DNA of 64,000 nucleotides from Sodiomyces alkalinus F11 (lineage: Eukaryota > Ascomycota > Sordariomycetes > Glomerellales > Plectosphaerellaceae). Positions 12,699 through 23,740 of this stretch are shown piece by piece (position 1 is the stretch's first letter; every line of letters starts with the position of its first letter). Below the pieces are notes generated by a model, which was not told where the DNA came from, made no database searches, and worked only from the letters and a program-made list of their open reading frames with translations. Made by a program: the position numbers and the translations under genes. The DNA lies in NCBI RefSeq assembly GCF_003711515.1, contig NW_021167079.1, positions 423,471-487,470 on the forward strand, given 5' to 3'.

Positions 12699-12703
12699 AA
12701 GGT
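12699..12703. repeat. Target-site duplication AAGGT, left copy (inner element)
   Basis: AAGGT directly precedes the left inner LTR. The partner after the right LTR is AAGGC (22591-22595); the single difference is a C/T transition. Confidence 0.8.
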
Positions 12704-13052
12704 TAATACGTCTCTAGTAAGGATAGCCTAAGCACTATCCGCTTAGCTATAGAGTGAATAGCGAGGGCACTATTCGCGCGGATAAAGAATGTATAGCTCC
12801 GGCACTATCTATACGGATAGGGAATGTATAGCGCCCGGACTACGCACGGGAATAGCGCGGTATAGATACTCGGATTATAGTTAGACTAAACCGGCTAAAG
12901 GATATATCCTCGGCGCGGTTCCCCCTTAGTTTAGTAGAAGATATCTTTATTATACCCTATTTTCTATACCTAAAGGTCGCTATTCCGAACCCTAGAAGCC
13001 CTAGGTCCGATAGTATTAGCTAGCTAGAGATATACCTAGACAGGGCATATTA
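12704..13052 (+). repeat. Inner element 5' LTR
   Basis: This 349-bp repeat begins TAATACG (probably TG originally) and ends CATATTA. It aligns end to end with 22242-22590. It contains an internal imperfect tandem: cggata(a/g)(a/g)gaatgtatagc at about 12779 and 12814. No convincing primer-binding site is readable after RIP. Confidence 0.93.
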
Positions 13053-13499
13053 AATAATAGTAACTAAGCTTTTAAGCGAGGTTCGCGTACCGCCGCTTAA
13101 CGCAAGCTACGTGTTCTACGACTATATAGACACATAGTATACTAATAGAACTATACGACTATTGGCACGCCAAGCGAAAACGCCTCTCCTTTACTAGACT
13201 AAGGCGTGGAGTATATACGAATTATAGCCGGCTATTTATACGTAGGTTCGGCGATTATACCGACTTTACTAAACGAAAAATCCGTTATAGAACCTAAAGC
13301 TCCGCTATTATAACTAATATAAACCTCCTTAACGACTATCCTTATCCGCGAAGCGCTAAAAATGCGAAAAATCTTATTAAGTTCTTAGATAATTTCCCAG
13401 ACCTTATCGCTAATCTCCTATGCCTAAAGATATAGCTTTACTTAATATAGCTAGGAGGGCCGTGTACGCCTTAAGGATAGCCGGCGCGAGCGGCCTAAC

Positions 13500-15365
13500 C
13501 TTAAGAGGAAGAATCTTGTGATCGGAGTCCGTGTCCGATATATCCTACCTAAAGAAATAGATCCGAAGACCGGATAACTTTATGGACGCCTTCGAAAAAT
13601 AGCTTAATAGAAAACCTACTTATAAGGAGATCCTAACGGGTATAGGAGAACCCCGCGATATTAAGGGGAAATAACCTATATAACCGTTTACTGTTAGTCC
13701 CGCTCCTTATATAGGCGAGCTAGATTCCGAGGCTAACCTAATCGACTATATTAAAAAAGCCTTGCTAATACTAGCCTTACTAGTATTAGCCTTACTAGTA
13801 CTAGCTCCGCTAATACTAGCTCTACTCTACCTAGCTCCGCCTAGCTTATCACGATAGGGCTTAGGATATAAGAGCCAGGTAATTAGCGTCGCCTTAAGAT
13901 CACGGGAGAGCTAGGGGAACCGTTATTTATTATAATAAAGCCTGCCTCGCTCCTTATCTGTCCTACTATAAAGGCCACGGATAAGGAGCCCGTAATTAAG
14001 GAGGAGGAATTAATATACTCCCTAAGTAAATCCTCCTTATAATAATCGCCCGTGTCCTATATATCTCCTACTAAGACTATTATTCGCTATTTAAACACTA
14101 TAGAATACTAAACGTTTAATACCCCTAACCGGGCCTTTTTAGCCGACTACCCGGTTAACTCCGAGAGTATAATATTTAGCGCTCCCGGACTTAGCTATTA
14201 GAATATCCGCTAAAGTACTAGACCGCCGGATAAAACGCCTCTCCCTTCTCCGGCGCCTATTTAGCCGCCCCTTACGGGCGGAGACTAAACATATATACGT
14301 TAGTCGGACTTATTAGTTATTATCGACGAATTTTAGCACGGAATATAGTCGTAATAACCCTAGGTTCGTTTTAAGGCGGACGACCTCGGATACTTTAACC
14401 CGCTAGAATACTTTACCGCTATTTAGGATATCCGCACGGAAAGTATTAAGCTAATCATCCTCGATATATTCCGTTTTACGGATATTATAAAGCAATATAC
14501 CGGGATAAGCCCCGGGTATAGTAAAGCCCTTACCCGCGGTATCTCCTGCTACCTATTAGGTAAAGCCTCTAAATAGCTAATAACTATAAACCCTAGACTC
14601 CGCGAATAGTATAATAAGAATACTACCCTAAAGAATTAAAAGAATAGTTTAGAGAGCCGATTCTAGCTCCCGCGCGAAGAAGCTAAGTACCGATTATACT
14701 AGGAAAAATACACTCTAGAAGATATAGTAAACCGCTATAATATCCGCGTATTCGCTAATAGGGTTACCTAACTCGCGAAGGCCGCCGATAAGCTCTAGGG
14801 AAAGCTCTTATCTATTATATAGGATAAGCTTAACGCTAACCTAGCCGCGACTATAGTCCGACTAGGCCCTAAGGTAAAGTTAGCTAACTTCTTAAATTCC
14901 CTAGTAAACCTAATACTAGGATAGTACCGGAACTATACCTAAGGGGCTTAAAAGCACCACGTTAGCCAATATAGCCTCCCTAAACTAAACCGCGGAATAT
15001 ATAGCGCTTTACCCCTTATCGTAGTAGTTTAGTAACCCGCACCGCGGTACTACGATAGGCGCTTAACGCCTAAGCGCCGCTAAATGCTATAGCCTAACCG
15101 CTATTCCCCTAGTCCTAGCTAGCTCCGTCGTCTAAGTAAAAACCGCGCGCTACTAGCGCTAAACGCTAACCGTTATACTAATAATAAGGGTTAGCGACTC
15201 CTAACTAATAATACTAACGAATAGTCTAACCGCCGATATAAAGACTATCGCCGCGACCGTTCTTAAGACTAGGTTAACGCCTCCGCCGAAAAAGCCGCCG
15301 CTAAGCCCGTGTCCGGAGATAAAGCTAATATAGAACTAAGTACTATTATACTAAAAGGAACTCCG
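13500..15365 (+). pseudogene. Inner element gag-like relic
   Basis: Degenerate coding sequence precedes protease. A short tandem tract of (ac)tagcctta/tactagc units at about 13765-13830 encodes a Ser/Thr-rich stretch. From about 14055 to 15350 a frame (coordinate mod 3 = 0) can be followed through RIP stops. It moves to the pol frame (mod 3 = 2) at about 15330-15370, a shift compatible with -1 frameshifting or with an indel. No zinc knuckle is recognisable. The start is not determinable. Confidence 0.55.
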
Positions 15366-15370
15366 AGGGT

Positions 15371-18300
15371 TCTATAGACTCCGAGGACGATAATAGCGCG
15401 GATAGCGAATAAAGTAACTAACTATATTAGGTCGTTAACGGACCCGGATTCGTACCTAAATACGCCGATCTTTACTAAGTATATCAGAAGTATAGTAAAT
15501 ACTACTAACCTATAAGATTAAATCTAAAGACTATCCGATATAAGAAGACCTACTCTTAGCTATACCGATTAAAGGAGTAGAGCGGATAGGACTCGCCGCT
15601 AATTAATAGTGCCGTCTAGGAAGTCAGGGATTCTTCGAATAGTCTTTATAGGTATATATACGCCCGGATCTAAGCCCGTGGCTCCCTTATAGGCGTACCG
15701 TTCGATATTTACATTGACTTAGGAGCCTCCCGCTATATAATAAGCTAGTAACTCCTTAATCGATTTCTCGATAAGTATATCGATTCTACTAAGCGCGCTG
15801 TATTATAAGGTATAGGATTAATAAAGACCCTAGGATAGACTACCTTTACTATACTAGTTTAAGGTATAGTAAGTAATAAGAAAAAGATTAGCCGTCTATA
15901 TATTAGGGCCTAGATTATCCCTAAGCTCGATACCGGTCTTCTCCTAGGATAGGAGTTTAACTATCCTAATAGGCTACATATCCTTAACACGCAGGAAGCT
16001 ATTCGTATTGGCGCCTACTAGGGCCTAACGGTTCCCGTAAGGGTATTCGCTAAATATTCTCTAATCTAGCGGAAACTTAAGGCCGCTAAATATTTAGTTA
16101 TCCCGCCACGAATATATAGGTTTATACTAATTAATAAGCCCGATATTAAACTTAATTCGATAGAGTTTTTCCCGGATATAGAGAGCTCTCCGAATTATAT
16201 CCTTAATAAGTAGTCTATAATACCTATCTTTAATACTAATAACCGGCTATTAGTCGTCGCTAAAGGCACTAAGCTAGATTATATAGAGTTATTCTAGGTA
16301 GATAGTTATTAGTACACCGACTATAACGACGCGCGAGATATCCTACTTAAGCGTATAAAGGAAGAACCACCTAGTAAGACCGAAGGGGACGTCTTCTATA
16401 GGTATATTACTCCTAAAGATAAGCTAGGTATCGCTAAAAGCCTAAACGCCCTTATAAAGACTACTAAAGAGGGAGTAACGATTTACCGCTATAATAACCG
16501 GTTCGTACGCTAGTTTAGTAAGCTTATCGAGAAGTATCTAAAGGTTTAGACCGACTAAGGCATTATCGATATACCTCCGGAGGAGTATATAAAGGTTCTT
16601 TTAGTTAACGGATAGTATAACTAAAAGATCAGCTAGAAGCTATACCCCCTTAGCCGTAACGACTAGCGATTTTTAGATAAAACTCTTAACGAACTCTATA
16701 AGTAAGGACGGATAGAATAGTCTATATAGCCTATGCTATTCGGGGCCCTAGTATTTATTATATAGCGAACCGTGAACGGGAAATAGAAGGGCCGGATAGT
16801 GGTTAATCTACGTGCCCTAAATAAAGTCATTATTCCCGGCGTATACCCGATACTATTATAAGACGAGGTAATCCGCTAGCTCCGAGGGAAGAAGTTTATT
16901 TCCGTTATCGACGCTTAAGCTTTCTTCTACTAGTTCCCGGTGTATAAGCCGTACCGTAAAAGGTTTACTAGTATCTCGTATTAAGGATAAAAACGTTTAA
17001 AGGTCGCGCTTATAGGCTTCCGTAATTCGCTAGCCTATATCTAACGCTATATAGATAAGCTACTCCGACTATATAAAAAATTCGCCGCCGCCTTTATTAA
17101 CGATATCGTCGTGGCCTCCGATACTAAGGAGGAATACACCTAGTATCTAAAGACTATCCTATTACTATTTAGCCGGAAGCGGATCTCTATCTCCCCGGGT
17201 AAATCGTTTATCAGTTACCTATTAGTATAGCTCTTAGGATTTAAGGTCGATACTTTAGGCCTCTTTAAAATAAAGGAATATACCGATACCCTATAAAGGA
17301 TCTATCCGCTAATATCGCTTTAATCGCTCGAGTAATAGATTAGTATAACCGGATAGCTACGGTACCTTATCCCGAGGTTCGCCCACCGAATCGCCTCCCT
17401 TTAATAACGGAAGACTACCCTACTCGCGGAAGCTTATTAGCTCGGAAAAGACTGGGGCTAAGTATATAAGGCCTATACTAGACGAACGGTATTTAAGCTC
17501 ACGGCTAAGGAAATAGCGTTATTTAAGGATATTATAGACGTATTTACCTCCGATATCTGCCTTTTCTATTATAACCCAGGAAAGATCCTCTTTATCTAAC
17601 TAAATGCCTCTAAAAAGTATAGAATCTTAGCTATACTATTCTAACTTATTAACGAAGCTAAATAGCTTACTAAGGGTATTATTAGTAAGACCCTTATCTG
17701 TCCGGTACTCTATATTAGTAAAGGCCTTAATACCGCTAAGTAGAAGTATTAGCTAACCGAATTAAAGGTTACCTGCCTAGTATAGGCCGTTCGTAAGACC
17801 CGGACTATTATATAGTCCGCCCGTCGTAATCCGACCGTTATTCTCATAGATCACGCCGCTACTACTAGAATTATAAAGTCGACTATGCTATCTAGTACCG
17901 ATAAGACCCGGCTAAATATAAAGCTTTTCCTCTCCTTAGAGTTCCTTAGCTAGTTTTAGTTAGACTATTAGTATATCCCCGGTAAAATAAATATCGTAGC
18001 TAACGCCCTCTTACGGCTACCTATAACGGATCCTCCGGAAAAGGCCGATAATAGCGAGCTAGAACGGATTTAGCGCGATTAAGCTATTTATTACTTCTCT
18101 AAGCTTAAGATAAACGCCGACCTATAATAAAAAATTAGCGATAGTTACGCTAATAACGCTAAATAAGGACGTATCCTTACTTAGCGATAGAATTATAATT
18201 CGCCGGTTAAGATCCCCTTCGAATTAGATAATAGGCTCCTTTACTACCTAGAATAGAACGGGAAGCGTCGCCTTTATATCCCTTTCTCCCTATATTAGGA

Positions 18301-19625
18301 GTTTATTTAGGCCGCCTATAATAAACGTTATTACTTTAGTGTTAAGCGAACCTAATACGAGTTAGTTAGCCGATTCGCTATTCTTAAGCTCCGTAAGGAA
18401 ATTAAGTCTTATATCGCTAACTACTTAATATACGCTACTAATTAGACTAATCGCTAATACCCGCTTAGCGAGATATAGCTAATTATAACTCCCCCTATCC
18501 CGTTCTATACTATTACTATAGACTTTATTATCGGCTTACCCGAGGTACCCTTAGCCGGTTCTCCTTAATAAAGGGAGCGGTTCCCTTTATTTAACTCCCT
18601 CCTCACGGTAATAGATAAGTTCACGAAGGCTACTCTTCTTATCTCTAGCTATAGCACCTATACGGCGGAGGACTAGGCTCACGTCCTCTTCTAATTCCTC
18701 TAGCTCGGTAACTAAGGTATCCCTAAAGGTATTATCTCGGATTATAACCCTGAGTTTCTATTAGCCCTTTAGACGGCACTTTAGAAGGAAGCTAGTATAC
18801 TATTTAGGTTCTTAATAGTATAGCACCCGTAGACGGATAGGCTATTAGAATAGAAGAACTAGACGGTTAAGATCGCTATTCGTATATTCCTCGCCACTTA
18901 CCCGGACGTTCTATAGATAAAGGGTATTATCGCCCTATAATTTAACCTAAATAACGCCTTTAGCGAAGTCTTAGGCTACTCGCTAAATAAACTACTATAC
19001 GGTGTCCGAACTAATAGCCCCCTCGATATAATCGGAGATACTAACCCGTAGTTTGCCCGAGAACTTTTTCAGGAAGACGCTAAACTATATATCGCCTTAG
19101 CTTAGATATATATAAAAAGGCTATATGATAGAAAGTATTATAATATTCGGTTCGCCTTAGGGGACTTCGTCTTTATTAAGCTTAAGTATAGCTACTCGCT
19201 ACTTAGTAAGCCGTCCACTAAACTTAGTTAGTAACGAATAGGCCCGTTTAAGGTTAAGGAGTAAGTCTTACCTCTCGTATACCGTTTAGATCTCCCCGCT
19301 ATACTTAATATCTACCCCGTTATTAGTATTACCTATCTTTAGCTAGTATAGGAGCTAGGATCGGACCTGTTCCCGGGTCGGGAAACTAATAGTAATCCGG
19401 TTCGCCTCGGTAACCTAGATAATAATAGGCACGAATAATAAGACCTATACGAGCACTATAAGATCGACGCTATCCTAAATAAGAGAATTACCCGGAAAGG
19501 GCGAGGTAAGCCTTATACCGAGTACCTAATTCGGTGGAAAGGCTAGCTAAGTTATTAGAATATATAGATACTAAAAGAAGCGATAGACGTACTAGAAATA
19601 GTCGAAGCCTTTAAGGCACGATAAA
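15371..19625 (+). pseudogene. Inner element pol relic (PR, RT, RH, IN, chromodomain)
   Basis: One frame runs without visible indel from about 15371 to 19625. The aspartic protease motif DLGAS is at 15716-15730. The RT active-site region reads FINDIVVASDT at 17093-17125, where DD has become ND. RNase H spans about 17560-17990, integrase about 18400-19250 (ITIDFIIGLPE near 18510), and the chromodomain 19460-19610 (KIDAILNKRI, then YLIRWKG). Numerous TAG/TAA codons make it non-functional. The RT sequence differs clearly from the outer element, so this is a separate family. Confidence 0.88.
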
Positions 19626-20109
19626 GGGCCTTAGAAACACTGCGAGCTACGATAAAAGGGATAACGCCGGATAAAACCCTTAAGCCAGGGGACGTTAAAG
19701 GAATAGATAGGTTCAAGAATACTCGGGGTAAAGAACCTTTAAGGAGCTTTAGTATAGCCTTATAGCCTTATTAGGCGCCGAATAAGGAAAGTAAGTCACC
19801 CGAGGTAACCACGCGCTATTCACGTATAGCGAACGACCTCGAACTCAGGTAAAGGAAGGTATAAGGGTTATCCGATCTTTAAACGGCAGGTACATAAAAG
19901 GAAAATAACGCGGAAGAATAATAAAAATAGTATAAACCGTGCCGTTCTACTAGATTAGCCTACCCTCCTACCCGGCTATAAAAAGTTCTCTAAACGCCCG
20001 GCTATACTTACTAATCTTCTCCTACTCTTTATTATCATAGCTATCTTCGTAAGTATTATAATCCCTAGTTTTTATATATAATCTCTATTATAATATATAA
20101 GGTAAATAG

Positions 20110-21783
20110 GCAGTGCTTCCCTAGTTATTATCTTATAGTATCTCGTATATACCCTTTTCTCTTAGTTTATCCGGCGCTCGTAATATTCTCCCCTCGTTTA
20201 TAATAAGCCTCCTACTATACTATATCGTTAAATATCTAACCGATATCTATAGGTCTAAGGATTATAAGTTCTAATAGAAATCTTCGCGGTACTTCGCTAA
20301 AGGGAAATCGGGTAAAGGACTTATATTCGATGGTTACTTTAGGGCCCTTACTCTATTTAGTAATAAGAACTATATTATTATAGGGCTATAGTCTACCGGT
20401 TTAGTATTTAAGTAGTAGCGCCGTGATAATAAAAGCACTATTATAAGGTATCGCTAGTAAGCTATTAACGCTAGATACGATAACCCCCTCGACCGCCGCC
20501 TCCACAGGACTATGTTTACCCTAGCCGAGGAAGTAAAACGCGTCGTGCTAGTAACTATTACGTAGTAGATTACTGCCCTATACCCCTAGCCGTAGTTTTT
20601 ACTAGATAATAATATCGATGTCGCTAATTAGCCTTAGTATTCCTAAATATTCGAGTAGTACCTTGCTATAGCTCGCTATAACGCCCCTAAGGCCGTAAAT
20701 AGCTAGTTCCTCCCTAATCCCCCTACTAACCGCCGTTTAGGCCTTATAGTTATACCCTTAGGCTCCCTACTACCTTATAACACCACGGCGACCGCTTAGA
20801 CCCTAGTCCCCGGCACCCCCCCCCTATAGCTACGTAATACTATAATACCCGCCCGTATCCTGTATATAGTCTATAAACTAGCGTCCTTAAGCCTTAGACT
20901 AACTAACTCCCTAGAAATACTATAGGGTAATAAGATTAGCGGCGCCGATTTTATCGGCAAAATAAACGACTACCCGGCTAATATTAAACCTCGGGCGGCT
21001 AAAATCTAAGCTTTCCTATAATTACTATAAACCACCCCCGCGCTAATTATCTATAGCGTAGCTAATATCCTCGCCGGGCTCCGACTCAGCGCTACCCTAA
21101 GCGCCGCTAGCACCCCCTCGCCTATTACGGGCACTAAATACCCTTACCAGGGTTATATATTAACGCCTCTAGCTAAATAAATATTCGCCCGCTCTAGCCT
21201 TAAGGTGCTATATACCTAGGCCGCGAAGAGCTTCGCGGTTAGCCTAAATAACCTATCCTAGCTAATACAGTTTACCGAGTTTACGCACGGAGATTAGATA
21301 TTCGGTAAGATTAAGTAGTATTTCTATACTACCGTGCTACCGCTCCCGGTTACTATCTAAGCGGCCGTGTTTATTAATAAGTATATAGTTAACCACGAAG
21401 TCTAGAACACCGTAAAGCTAAACTTACTCGTGGGCTTTTAATATATAGGTAAGCTAGTATACCTCGCTAAGTTAGACGTACTCGGCGCGCTAAAGGATAA
21501 TAAGCGCGAATATTTAGTAAAACAGTATATCGATAATACGGATCTCGCTAAGGCGGTTATTCGGCGCGCTATAATTATAGCGCGCTACTATAAGTCCTAT
21601 AGTAAGAAAGGCGTTATAGCCTTTTATAAAATCTTATAGCTAATAATTAAGGATACAAAAGCTAGTCTTATAGAAGACGATATAACGACTATTCTTAATC
21701 GCGAGGTATTATATTAGGGTTTCCTAGATACTAACCCGTAGCCGCTAAAGGTCACTAAGATCTAACTAGTGAAGGCTAGATAA
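20110..21783 (+). pseudogene. Additional sense ORF relic downstream of pol, inner element
   Basis: Between the chromodomain and the 3' LTR a single frame (coordinate mod 3 = 1) can be followed for about 500 codons from near 20110 to about 21783, interrupted only by RIP-type stops. Readable pieces include KDYKF, KSGKGLIFDGYFRALTLFSN, LDRRLHRTMFTLAEEVKR and LVKQYIDNTDLAKAVIRRA. I do not recognise a domain. There is no obvious signal peptide or membrane-anchor pattern arguing for an envelope gene. The start and stop codons are uncertain. Confidence 0.55.
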
Positions 21784-22241
21784 CGGAGGAGAACCGCGAT
21801 CGCCTATAGGGCGTTATAAAGTACTTTAAGTTCGGCGTATAGTTCGAGTACCAGGGTTTAGGTATAGTAGTTTAGAATAAGTGTTTAGGCACGGGCGTAA
21901 GGACGCGCCGAGAGGATATATTCGGTTAGTTAGCTTACTTTCTCTTATTTACTTTTTCTCTCTCTTAACTCTCCCCATTTATCCCCTATCGCCACCTAGC
22001 GATTTACTTCCCCCTCGCGTATCTTATTATACGGAGTAGTAATTAGCGTAGTTAGCGTAATATATTATATTACTATAACCACCTTTTCCTTTATATTATA
22101 AGCACTATCGCCGTATACAGTTATTAAGTTATAACCGGGTAGCGCCACCTTCCTAGAGCGTAGGAGTCTACGCGCCTCGCACTATTAATTCCGTAACGGT
22201 TAACGCCTGCGGGACGTAAGGCTTTTATTACCCGGGGTATA

Positions 22242-22590
22242 TAATACGCCTCTAGTAAGGATAGCCTAAGCACTATCCGCTTAGCTATAAAGTGAATAGC
22301 GCGGGCACTATTCGCGCGGATAAAGAATATATAGCTCTGGTACTATTTATACGGATAAGGAACGTATAGCGCCCGGACTACGCGCGGGAATAGCGCGGTA
22401 TAGATACTCTGATTATAGTTAGACCGAACCGGCCGAGGGATATATCCTCGGCGCGGTTCCCCCTTAGTTTAGTAGAAGATATCTTTATTACACCCTATTT
22501 TCTATACCTAAAGGTCGTTATTCCGAACCCTAGAAGCCCTAGGTCCGATAGTACTGGCTGGCCAGAGATATGCCTGGATAGGGCATATCA
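22242..22590 (+). repeat. Inner element 3' LTR
   Basis: This 349-bp partner of 12704-13052 begins TAATACG and ends CATATCA. Its last about 50 bases (ctggctggccag...) keep TG and CA dinucleotides that are TA in the left copy, so it is less mutated there. Confidence 0.93.
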
Positions 22591-22595
22591 AAGGC
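22591..22595. repeat. Target-site duplication AAGGC, right copy (inner element)
   Basis: It follows the right inner LTR directly and pairs with AAGGT at 12699-12703. Confidence 0.8.
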
Positions 22596-22761
22596 CCCGT
22601 ATAGGAACCAGGCGGGGACCTATTAGGTCCCGTCGTGGAGAGCTCTGGTTCGGGGTATTAGGGCGTGGGAGATAGACTCGGAGACTAGGTTTTCGGAGGA
22701 GCCGAGAGGCCGGCACGGATCGGGCACTCCTAAGAACAGGAGTATCCGGGGGAGGTCGCTA

Positions 22762-23113
22762 TATTAGGTGCCTATAGCAGTGGTTATAATAGAACCCTAG
22801 TATAAACCCACAGGGATCCAGGTATACCTAGTCTAAGACCCCTTAAGGTATAAATAAAGTAAGTTATTATATAGTAAATAGAATAGTCCCTCAAAGTAAA
22901 TAAGGTAGCCCTCGAGGAAGTAAATAAGTAGTCCTTAAGGAGTAGAGCGTAGCCTTAAGGAGCGAGGGAGCCTCCCCTTTAGAGGGGGAGGCCAGCGATT
23001 AATCTAACTCTTTAGCTATACCCACCTTCTGACCCTATTATAATCCTATTATGATTATACCTGGTTCCTTGCTTAACCCTACCTTTTCACTCTTTACGAC
23101 TACCTATTTAACA
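22762..23113 (+). repeat. Outer element 3' LTR
   Basis: A 352-bp copy of 4287-4638 begins TATTAGGTGCC and ends TTTAACA. It is preceded by a G-rich tract (gggggagg, about 22749-22756) that may be the polypurine tract. Confidence 0.92.
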
Positions 23114-23118
23114 CTCTT
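23114..23118. repeat. Target-site duplication CTCTT, right copy (outer element)
   Basis: Exact partner of 4282-4286. Confidence 0.9.
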
Positions 23119-23740
23119 CTATATCTACTATACTAGATTATTAGCAGTAGATTAATATTCCTTATAGTAGATTAGGATAATATCGTTACCGTAAAAGAAA
23201 GTAATCAGGACCTTATACTTAAAGACGTATTTATCTTCGGTTAATTGCTTTAGACCACACTTACCTAGTACGGAAGAGAGCTATTAGTGCTATAGCTTTA
23301 GAGAACGCTATGGGCTATATAACGCCCGGCGTAGCCGTTAAATCCCTCTACGTTATTTAGGGATATATATAGATTACTTTAAAATATTCTTGAGCTAATC
23401 GTAGGCTTTAAGGCCCGTAACCAACTAGAGTAACTACTAACTAGGGGGATCCTTAATATAGATTTCCTCGTTAAGCAGGGCATTAGTGAATACGTTAACG
23501 GCATTAAGTTACTGAGTCTCGAGATCGAAGTAGGCTATAATATCTATTAGCGACCTAAAGGTCCTTCTAGCGAGGGTGGAGGCGTAGGCGTTAAGGTGGT
23601 TATTAGGTTATTAATCCCCTTAAACGTAAAGGCGTGCCTTAAACTTATTAACGTAGCCTATAGGATCGACCTTATACTTAAAAATCCATTTAAGGTCTAG
23701 TGGCCTTAGAACTAATTCAGATAGTCCCAAGACGCCTGCA
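23114..23740 (-). pseudogene. Ty1/copia pol relic, N-terminal RT half
   Basis: The minus strand reads as the N-terminal half of a copia reverse transcriptase: ELVLRPLDLKWIFKYK, then NKFKARLYV, AYFDLET (about 23500) and the active-site box FFYGNDIILIYYKE near 23140-23195, where VDD has become GND. All stops are of RIP type. Nothing upstream of RT (gag, protease, integrase) is present; the relic ends near 23740 against the EGT1 remnant. Its frame continues in phase into 4281. Confidence 0.82.

Larger units (their letters stand above)
12704..22590 (+). mobile_element. Inner Ty3/gypsy retrotransposon (full length, RIP-dead)
   Basis: Two 349-bp direct LTRs flank a 9189-bp interior, giving 9887 bp in total, with a 5-bp target duplication. 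The interior holds gag-like sequence, protease, RT, RNase H, integrase, chromodomain and a further long sense ORF relic downstream. Every coding part carries RIP stops. By eye the LTRs differ at roughly thirty positions, and all but about one are transitions. It is the youngest layer of the nest. Confidence 0.94.
4287..23113 (+). mobile_element. Outer Ty3/gypsy retrotransposon, interrupted by an inner one
   Basis: It is bounded by two directly repeated 352-bp LTRs and an exact 5-bp target duplication. Its own length without the inner insertion (12704-22595, including one AAGGY) is 8935 bp. The order is LTR, gag with zinc knuckle, protease, reverse transcriptase, RNase H, integrase, chromodomain, antisense ORF, [inner element], tail and LTR. 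It was inserted into the minus-strand copia relic. The two LTRs differ mostly by transitions, so RIP rather than age dominates the divergence, and LTR divergence should not be used to date the insertion. Confidence 0.93.
1..23735. other. RIP-mutated transposon block
   Basis: The whole stretch is depleted in CpA and TpG and enriched in TpA, while CpG is retained. Recognisable transposon reading frames are broken mainly by TAG and TAA where CAG, CAA or TGG would be expected, and frameshifts are rare. This is the classical footprint of repeat-induced point mutation (C to T in CpA on either strand), known from Neurospora and relatives. Almost no ORF over 60 codons survives. The signature ends abruptly near 23735, and the DNA to the right has normal CpA and TpG content. 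The block is probably constitutive heterochromatin. Confidence 0.93.

Noticed and set aside
20110..21783. Envelope gene of an errantivirus-like element
   Set aside because: No signal peptide, transmembrane anchor or cysteine pattern could be made out in the RIP-damaged frame.
1..23735. CRISPR array, tRNA or rRNA genes
   Set aside because: No regular spaced repeats and no tRNA T-loop/anticodon arrangement or rRNA core sequence was seen; direct repeats are LTRs and local duplications.
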